This document shows positions 49,501 to 54,434 of a DNA stretch of 54,434 nucleotides, piece after piece; positions within the stretch are counted from its first letter, which is position 1; each line of letters begins with the position of its first letter. The position numbers were made by a program, and so were the translations under genes. The notes below the pieces were generated by a model that searched no databases, was not told the origin of the DNA, and saw only the letters and a program-made list of their open reading frames with translations. The DNA comes from Planctomycetota bacterium (GTDB taxonomy: Bacteria > Planctomycetota > UBA1135 > GCA-002686595): assembly GCA_002683825.1 (NCBI GenBank), contig NYUD01000026.1:1-54434 (forward strand), in the 5' to 3' direction.

Positions 49501-50254
49501 GCGCTCCGAGGGCGCGTGTTCTTGGATCGGAACGACCCGCCGGGTCGCTCCGGAGGGGATCCGGAGGCCGGAAGCTCGGTGAAGGCGAGGGGCTCGAAGC
49601 GCAGGATCGCGAAGTAGAGGGGATCGAACTGGTCCCCGAAGTTGTCCCTGCCACCGATCGCCTGAACTCCGAATCAGGCAGCCGCGCCCGACAGCCACCC
49701 CGGGACAGAGAGGATCGCAGGCTTCCTGAATGACCCCATGGTTCAACGGGGTACGGCCTCCCCGCTCACGTTTCGAGTCCGGGCTGCCGGAAAAAGAACG
49801 ACGTCCTTATTCGAAGTCGTCGATGTCGATGATCGGTGAACGCTTGGAGCCCATGCCGCCGACTGCCTCTGAACTCGGGAGCATCGCCGCTCCGAACGGC
49901 GTTGTCGTGCGAATCGTAGCCTCCCACCGAGCAGCCGTCGATGCAATGCACGAGCGCGCGATCGTACTCCCCCGGTTGCGCACTCGGTACTGCGTGTTGA
50001 AATCGGGACGTTGCCTCGATTCCATTCCCTCGGTGTCATCAACGGCCCCGTTTTCCCGGGCAGATCGCGCGAACGGCGGCCTCTGGAAGCCAGCGGCGGC
50101 TGGATTTGTGCACCGGGCCTCCATTCGGGGTGATGCCGGCCCTCGAGATCGACTATGGTCCGAGCAAGCGAGGGGGACGAGCGATCGGAGGAAACGAGAG
50201 GTCCTTCTCTCTGGCGGCGTTCGGGAAAGCGCGGCTCTGGAACACTTCCGGCTC
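49501..50254. other. Intergenic stretch with a possible gene remnant
   Basis: No complete gene. On the minus strand, at roughly 49570-49660, a reading frame gives protein-like sequence (GRDNFGDQFDPLYFAILRFE, then PLAFTELPA) with a stop shortly before it. It may be the tail of a decayed gene. A short tRNA-like piece near 49740-49790 is too short to be a tRNA. The rest shows nothing. Confidence 0.4.
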
Positions 50255-52003
50255 ATGTTCGATCCCTTCGGCAGCCTGCTGCGAAGAATGGCCCTCGTAT
50301 CGTCGGCGCTCCTGACCGGGTGTGGTGGGGCGGCGCCTGCTCCGACCTCCGTCGTTCTCATCACCCTGGACACGACGCGGTCGGATGCCCTGCGGATGTA
50401 CGACCCCGAAGGCTGTGCTTCGACCCCGAACCTCGAGCGTCTGGCGGAGCGCGGGATCGTGTTCACCGCGGCGAGCACGGTCGCGCCGATCACCCTGCCG
50501 GCCCACGCCTCGATGTTGACCGGGCTCTATCCTCCGCGGCACGGGATCCGCGACAACGCCTTCGCGGCGCTGCCCGATTCGGCGTTGACGCTGGCGGAGG
50601 CGGCGCGGGCGGCCGGCGTCCAGACCGCGGCCTTCGTCGCTTCGGCGGTCTTGCGCGGGGAATTCGGACTCGCGCAAGGCTTCGAGGTCTTCGATGCTCC
50701 CGCGCTGCCGGACAGGGCGGAGGCGCATCACACCGCGGAGCGTTCCGGAAGCGAGGTCATCGACGGCGCCCGCGCCTGGCTGGCGCAGCGCGATCCGCGG
50801 CGACCCTTCCTCCTGTGGGTCCATCTGTTCGAGCCGCATGCTCCCTATGAGCCGCCGGCGGAATTCCTGCTCGCACATGCGGACGACGCCTATCTGGGGG
50901 AGGTCGCCTACGTGGATCGGATCCTGACGCCGCTACTCGACGATCTCGAGGCGCTGGAAGAGCCGGTCACGCTGCTCGCCGTCGGCGACCACGGCGAAGG
51001 ACTCGGCGATCACGAGGAACTCACGCACTCTTTCTTCCTGTTCGAGTCGACGATCTCGGTGCCGATGATTCTCGTGCGCGGAGACGGTCAGCGGGCGGGG
51101 GAACGCAGTGAAGCCGTGGTCAGCGTGGTGGACGTGGCTCCGACGCTGGCGGATTCCCTCGGCCTGCGGCTGGGTTCGGGGATCGACGGCGAGAGCCTCT
51201 TGCATCACGACCCCGCCCCGCAGCGCGGCGTCTATTTCGAAAGCTATGCCGGACACCTGTCCTTCGGTTGGGCTCCGCTGTCGGGCTGGCGCCGCAGCTC
51301 ACGCAAGTACGTGCACGGTCCAACGCCCGAGCTGTACGACCTGGCGCTGGATCCCGGTGAATCTCGGAATCTCGCGCCCGAGGCCGAAGACCTGCGACCG
51401 TACCTCGAAGGCATCGAAGCCGTCGCTTCCGGTTCGGTCCTCGACCGCCGGGAGGGGGAGGGCTTCGATGTGCGCTTTCTGGAGGAGATCCGTTCCCTGG
51501 GATACGTGTCGACGGGCCCCACGCACAGGCCGCTGCCGCACCCGCTCGACGACGGGGCCGGTCCGAGTCCGCACGAACGCAGCGCCGAGTTGCACGAGAT
51601 CCAGATCGCCACCACGCACTACCAGGAGGGACGCTCCGCCGAGGCCCTGAGGATCTTCGATCGGCTCCTGAGAGAGAACTCCGGGAACCCCCGGTGCCTT
51701 TACATGCGCGCCAATTGCCTCCTGAGCCTGGACCGTCCCGTCGAAGCCATCGAGCCCCTGCAGGCGGCCTTGCAGTTTCAAAGTGGCACCACCACGGACC
51801 ACTTCAACCTCGCCGTCGCGCTCAGGAAGGCGGGACGCGTCGACGAGGCGATCGAGAGCTTCGAGCGCGCCCTGGGCCTCGTGGACGAGAGGCCCCCCTG
51901 GTTTCCGGCCTTCATGCAGATCCTCCAATCGGCGGGCCGCGCCGACCGTGCGCGGGAGTGGCGCGCTCGTTTCAAGCGCGGCGCGGGCCCAGGGCGTCGA
52001 TGA
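50255..52003 (+). CDS. Sulfatase/alkaline-phosphatase-fold lipoprotein with TPR tail, 582 aa
   Basis: A signal peptide with lipobox (ALLTGC) is followed by an alkaline-phosphatase-superfamily core: VLITLDTTRSDALRMY (metal Asp), TLPAHASMLTGLYPPRHG (about 79-96), HLFEPHAPYEPP, GDHGEGLGDHEE (metal site) and the LYDLALDPGESRNLA end. The usual sulfatase Cys/Ser-x-Pro-x-Arg is replaced by Thr-Leu-Pro-Ala-His, so formylglycine cannot form. Thr would be the nucleophile, as in phosphatases or nucleotide pyrophosphatases, so sulfatase activity is not expected. The last 130 residues are TPR repeats. A membrane protein gene follows after 82 nt. I start at ATG 50255; a second ATG lies 33 nt downstream. 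Confidence 0.82.
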   Translation: MFDPFGSLLRRMALVSSALLTGCGGAAPAPTSVVLITLDTTRSDALRMYDPEGCASTPNLERLAERGIVFTAASTVAPITLPAHASMLTGLYPPRHGIRDNAFAALPDSALTLAEAARAAGVQTAAFVASAVLRGEFGLAQGFEVFDAPALPDRAEAHHTAERSGSEVIDGARAWLAQRDPRRPFLLWVHLFEPHAPYEPPAEFLLAHADDAYLGEVAYVDRILTPLLDDLEALEEPVTLLAVGDHGEGLGDHEELTHSFFLFESTISVPMILVRGDGQRAGERSEAVVSVVDVAPTLADSLGLRLGSGIDGESLLHHDPAPQRGVYFESYAGHLSFGWAPLSGWRRSSRKYVHGPTPELYDLALDPGESRNLAPEAEDLRPYLEGIEAVASGSVLDRREGEGFDVRFLEEIRSLGYVSTGPTHRPLPHPLDDGAGPSPHERSAELHEIQIATTHYQEGRSAEALRIFDRLLRENSGNPRCLYMRANCLLSLDRPVEAIEPLQAALQFQSGTTTDHFNLAVALRKAGRVDEAIESFERALGLVDERPPWFPAFMQILQSAGRADRAREWRARFKRGAGPGRR

Positions 52004-52085
52004 AACGGCCGGGTCAAGCAGTCATCGCCTCGGCCGGGTTCTCCGGATGGACACCGTCCGCTCCCACGCTCCGCGAGGACACGCC

Positions 52086-52979
52086 ATGAAAGCTCTTTCC
52101 CTCCCCCGGAAGATCGCCCTGGGCGCGTACCTGTTCGTGGTCGGCATCCTCGCCGTGAACATCCACATCCGGATGCTCGAGGCCGGTATTCCCCACCCGC
52201 GCGGTCTGTGGAATGAACCGAGCTGGTATCCGTTTCTGAAGCATCTCGTTCAGCTGATGGCCATGGCCTGGCTGCATCGAATGTTGAAAGAGAGGTTCCC
52301 GACGTTCGGGTACTGGCGCAATACCCTCGTGCTGTTCGCAATCATGGTGACGTTGATGGAACTGACTCTCCGCTTGCCGGTAACGGCAGGGTATGTCAAT
52401 GGCCGCGCGTTCCTGTTCACGTGGACCGCGGCATACCTTCCAGAGACCATCACCTTGTTCTTTTCAACCGCCGCCGTTGTCCTCTTGGCGTCGGTGAGGC
52501 TCAAGGGCTCGATCCACAGGGTTGTTGTGGGTGTCGGATTGTCGGTGACCGCGGTCCTGGTCTGGAAGGCCTCTGAACCGCTCGCCGGGCGGTTGGCCGA
52601 AGTAGGCGCACGCCTGTTCGGGCCGCCGAACCCGCAAGACGTCCTGGCATTCCCCTACGGACCGACCGTGACCCTGATCGCTTCGGTTTCCTTCATCGAA
52701 CCGACGGTGTCATGTTTTGCCGTCGGATGGTTGATCTGGGACAGACTCTCTTCAAACAATGGAATACGGATCCTGCAGTTCACCCTGTTGATCCTGATGC
52801 TCGTGTATCGATTGGTGGATCAGACGATCTTCATGATCTACTCGACACTTCCGCCGATGAGAGCGTTTCTGAGCATGGGGCAATTCACCCTCGAGTGGGT
52901 GTTCATGGGATCGATGATCCCCGTGGCGATCATCTTCCTCCATCGCGCCGAAGGAACTTCAAAGCTGAATCCAGATTGA
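52086..52979 (+). CDS. Polytopic membrane protein of unknown function, 297 aa
   Basis: Seven or eight predicted membrane helices, for instance IALGAYLFVVGILAVNI, TLVLFAIMVTLMELTLRL, TITLFFSTAAVVLLASV, VVVGVGLSVTAVLVW and ILQFTLLILMLVYRLV. No family motif is recognised. It follows the sulfatase-fold lipoprotein by 82 nt on the same strand and may be co-transcribed. Third-position G/C is a little lower than in the neighbouring genes. Confidence 0.78.
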   Translation: MKALSLPRKIALGAYLFVVGILAVNIHIRMLEAGIPHPRGLWNEPSWYPFLKHLVQLMAMAWLHRMLKERFPTFGYWRNTLVLFAIMVTLMELTLRLPVTAGYVNGRAFLFTWTAAYLPETITLFFSTAAVVLLASVRLKGSIHRVVVGVGLSVTAVLVWKASEPLAGRLAEVGARLFGPPNPQDVLAFPYGPTVTLIASVSFIEPTVSCFAVGWLIWDRLSSNNGIRILQFTLLILMLVYRLVDQTIFMIYSTLPPMRAFLSMGQFTLEWVFMGSMIPVAIIFLHRAEGTSKLNPD

Positions 52980-53296
52980 GAACGGCTTTTCGAACGGGGT
53001 AGGAGCTCTGCAAAGGGGATGTGCTTGCCCAGGGTGCGGCGTCACGATCGTGCTGCAGGCTTGCTCGAAACAGGCCCCAGGCGGAGTCGGAGCACGTTCG
53101 GGGTCATGCACGGGGGCCCGGCTCGATCGCCGGCACATCCCTTTGGGGTTCCTTTGCCCGGCTTTCGGGGTGACGTTTCGACCTGATAATCTCTGTTTTG
53201 GGCAACGCCTCTGGTCTGGACAGAAGGGCAGAAAGTCCCCTCACGACCCCCCCAGGGCCAAAAAAGCCCTCAACTTGAAAAAGACCCTTGACGATT
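52980..53296. other. Intergenic stretch before the GntR operon
   Basis: About 320 bases without a convincing gene; an 82-codon frame (53050-53298) has no domain. The right end leads into the strong promoter of the regulator gene. Confidence 0.45.
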
Positions 53297-53317
53297 AGTG
53301 TTATAGAACTCTATAAC
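53288..53317 (+). promoter_or_regulatory. Promoter of the GntR-ABC operon
   Basis: TTGACG (53288-53293) and TATAAC (53312-53317) with an 18-bp spacer make a good housekeeping promoter. Transcription would begin near 53324, only a few bases before the ATG at 53330. The mRNA would be nearly leaderless, and no Shine-Dalgarno sequence is present. Confidence 0.7.
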
Positions 53318-53320
53318 ACT
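53297..53320. promoter_or_regulatory. 24-bp perfect palindromic operator
   Basis: AGTGTTATAGA-AC-TCTATAACACT is a perfect 11-bp inverted repeat with a 2-bp centre. It covers the spacer and the -10 box of the promoter. It is most likely the binding site of the GntR-type regulator encoded right behind it, giving autorepression by blocking RNA polymerase. Confidence 0.8.
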
Positions 53321-53329
53321 AAAACACTG

Positions 53330-53746
53330 ATGACGACGCCGTTTCACATCCACATCACGCCCGGGGACGAGGCACCGATCTATCGGCAGATCGTGCGGCA
53401 GGTGGTCGAAGGCGTGGCCTCGGGTTCGCTACAGCCCGGGGCCCGCCTCGCTTCCATCCGGGACCTCTCCAGGAAGCTCGTGGTGGCTCCTCTCACCGTG
53501 AAGAAGGGCTACGACGAGCTGGAGGGACAGGGCGTGATCGAGACCCGCCGCGGCCAGGGCACGTTCGTCCGGGCCGACGTCGGGCGCTCGAGCGAGGCTG
53601 CGACCCAACGGCTGCGGCCCCTGGTTCGCCGGCTGCTGCTCGGGGCGGATGTCGGCGGAATCGACGAGAAGAAGCTCATCTCGCTCCTGGGCGAGGAACG
53701 CGAGGAGTTGCGCCGCGAGCGCAAGGAACGTGAGGAAAACCAATGA
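53330..53746 (+). CDS. GntR-family regulator, YtrA-type, 138 aa
   Basis: N-terminal winged helix of the GntR family: PIYRQIVRQVVEGVASGSLQ, SIRDLSRKLVVAPLTVKKGY (recognition helix) and ETRRGQGTFV. The C-terminal part is short and helical, as in the YtrA subfamily, which lacks a large effector domain. It usually sits before an ABC transporter gene, as it does here. I start at the ATG 53330 just after the promoter; the start of the longer open frame lies in the promoter itself. The stop overlaps the ABC gene start (ATGA). Likely an autorepressor of the operon through the palindrome. Confidence 0.9.
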   Translation: MTTPFHIHITPGDEAPIYRQIVRQVVEGVASGSLQPGARLASIRDLSRKLVVAPLTVKKGYDELEGQGVIETRRGQGTFVRADVGRSSEAATQRLRPLVRRLLLGADVGGIDEKKLISLLGEEREELRRERKEREENQ

Positions 53747-54434
53747 CCGTACTGGAACTGAGAAACATCCACCGCAGTTATGAGAGGGGCGTGGAGGTGC
53801 TGCACGGCGTCGACCTCCAGCTGCAAAGGGGCGAGGTCATGGGACTCCTGGGCGAGAACGGCGCGGGCAAGACGACGCTGATCAAGATCGCGCTCGGGAT
53901 GCTGCAGCCCCACGAGGGCGAGGTGCGTGTCTTCGGCGTGGATCCGAGGCTGGAGCCCGTGGCCGTGAAGAAGCGGCTGGGTTACGTGTCCGAGGATCAG
54001 GCGCTGCCCCATTACCTGCGCATCCGCGACGTGATCGAGATGCATCGCTCGCTCTTTCCGGACTGGGACGAGCAACTCGAGCGCGACTTGTGCGCGCGCT
54101 TCGAGTTCAGCGGAAAGGAGAAGATCGGCAATCTCAGTAAAGGCCAGGCGCGTCGCGTCGCGGTTCTGTGCGCCATCGCCCATCGTCCGGAGCTGCTGCT
54201 CTTGGACGAGCCCGCGGGTGGGTTCGATCCCGCCGCGCGGCGCGAGTTTCTGGAGACCGCCTTGCAACTGCTCAGCGAGGAAGGCAGCGCGATCCTCTTC
54301 TCTTCGCACCACATGAGCGACGTCGAACGCATCGCGGGCCGGGTCTTCTTCCTTCACAAAGGGCACAAGCTCTTGGACACCGACCTGGACGAGCTCCGCG
54401 AAGAAACGACCTTCGTCATCCTCCCCGCCGGCCA
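53743..54434 (+). CDS. ABC transporter ATP-binding protein, 5' part, cut by window edge
   Basis: Open to the right edge, about 230 residues visible. Walker A is GENGAGKTT (about 37-45), the Q-loop region VSEDQ, the signature NLSKGQARRVAVL and Walker B LLLLDEPAGGFDP, with the H-loop SSHH. The order of motifs and overall length match a YtrB/CcmA-type nucleotide-binding domain. ATGA overlap with the GntR gene shows one operon. A membrane partner should follow outside the window. Export of an antibiotic or a role in cell-envelope stress is typical for such GntR-ABC sets, but the substrate is unknown. Confidence 0.92.
   Translation, partial: MTVLELRNIHRSYERGVEVLHGVDLQLQRGEVMGLLGENGAGKTTLIKIALGMLQPHEGEVRVFGVDPRLEPVAVKKRLGYVSEDQALPHYLRIRDVIEMHRSLFPDWDEQLERDLCARFEFSGKEKIGNLSKGQARRVAVLCAIAHRPELLLLDEPAGGFDPAARREFLETALQLLSEEGSAILFSSHHMSDVERIAGRVFFLHKGHKLLDTDLDELREETTFVILPAG

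Noticed and set aside
49740..49790. tRNA-like piece (GGTTCAACGG ... TTTCGAGTCC)
   Set aside because: The distance between D-arm-like and T-loop-like parts is about 12 nt too short and the T-stem does not pair. Not a functional tRNA.
1..54434. CRISPR array, prophage, insertion sequence or integrative element
   Set aside because: No regularly spaced repeats, transposase, integrase or phage structural genes were seen on either strand.

Overview
The window is GC-rich bacterial chromosomal DNA, most likely from a member of Planctomycetota. That is an inference from gene content: a very large PVC-type heme-binding protein with VCBS, HEAT and DUF1080-like parts, an ECF sigma factor fused to a membrane anchor and extracellular domains, carboxypeptidase-regulatory-like secreted proteins, a Gfo/Idh/MocA oxidoreductase, a sulfatase-fold lipoprotein with TPRs, and a PQQ-type sugar dehydrogenase with a C-terminal extension of the kind seen in that phylum. 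No rRNA, intact tRNA, transposase, phage or CRISPR element was found.

Left part (1-30.2 kb) is a mosaic of mostly single genes. It holds secreted and membrane proteins of unknown role, a secretin-like lipoprotein, a Tat-exported multicopper oxidase coupled to a SCO-type copper chaperone, the sigma-factor fusion, a copper monooxygenase/cytochrome c/TPR lipoprotein, a 1161-aa Ig-like repeat protein, a methyltransferase, an aminotransferase, a hydrolase, the 1731-aa PVC cytochrome protein with its oxidoreductase partner, and the PQQ-type sugar dehydrogenase. Two genes here appear to encode undescribed selenoproteins. In the SCO gene an in-frame TGA stands exactly where the second metal-binding cysteine should be. 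A 54-residue two-helix membrane protein just downstream of the copper monooxygenase has a Gly-Gly-Cys-TGA-Gly-Gly loop. In both, a stem-loop with a G in the first two loop positions lies 19-20 nt after the TGA, as expected for a bacterial SECIS element.

The centre (30.3-47.3 kb, all minus strand) is one compact 18-gene operon for lipoate-dependent sulfur oxidation by an sHdr complex. From its 5' end it encodes a GcvH-like lipoyl carrier, a lipoate ligase, two radical-SAM proteins resembling the LipS1/LipS2 lipoyl synthase pair, a third radical-SAM protein, TusA, a second lipoate ligase, DsrE3, LbpA, sHdrC1, sHdrB1, sHdrA, sHdrH, a fused FeS/CCG protein (sHdrB3-like), a class V aminotransferase, EtfB, EtfA and an EMO-type membrane EtfAB:quinone oxidoreductase. 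Together they could take sulfane sulfur (perhaps from cysteine), pass it over TusA/DsrE3 to lipoyl-LbpA, oxidise it with sHdr and send the electrons through EtfAB and EMO to the quinone pool.

The right part (47.9-54.4 kb) carries a glycine-rich HEAT protein, the sulfatase-fold/TPR lipoprotein with a membrane protein behind it, and the start of a GntR(YtrA-type)-ABC transporter operon controlled by a perfect 24-bp palindrome. The ABC gene runs off the right edge.
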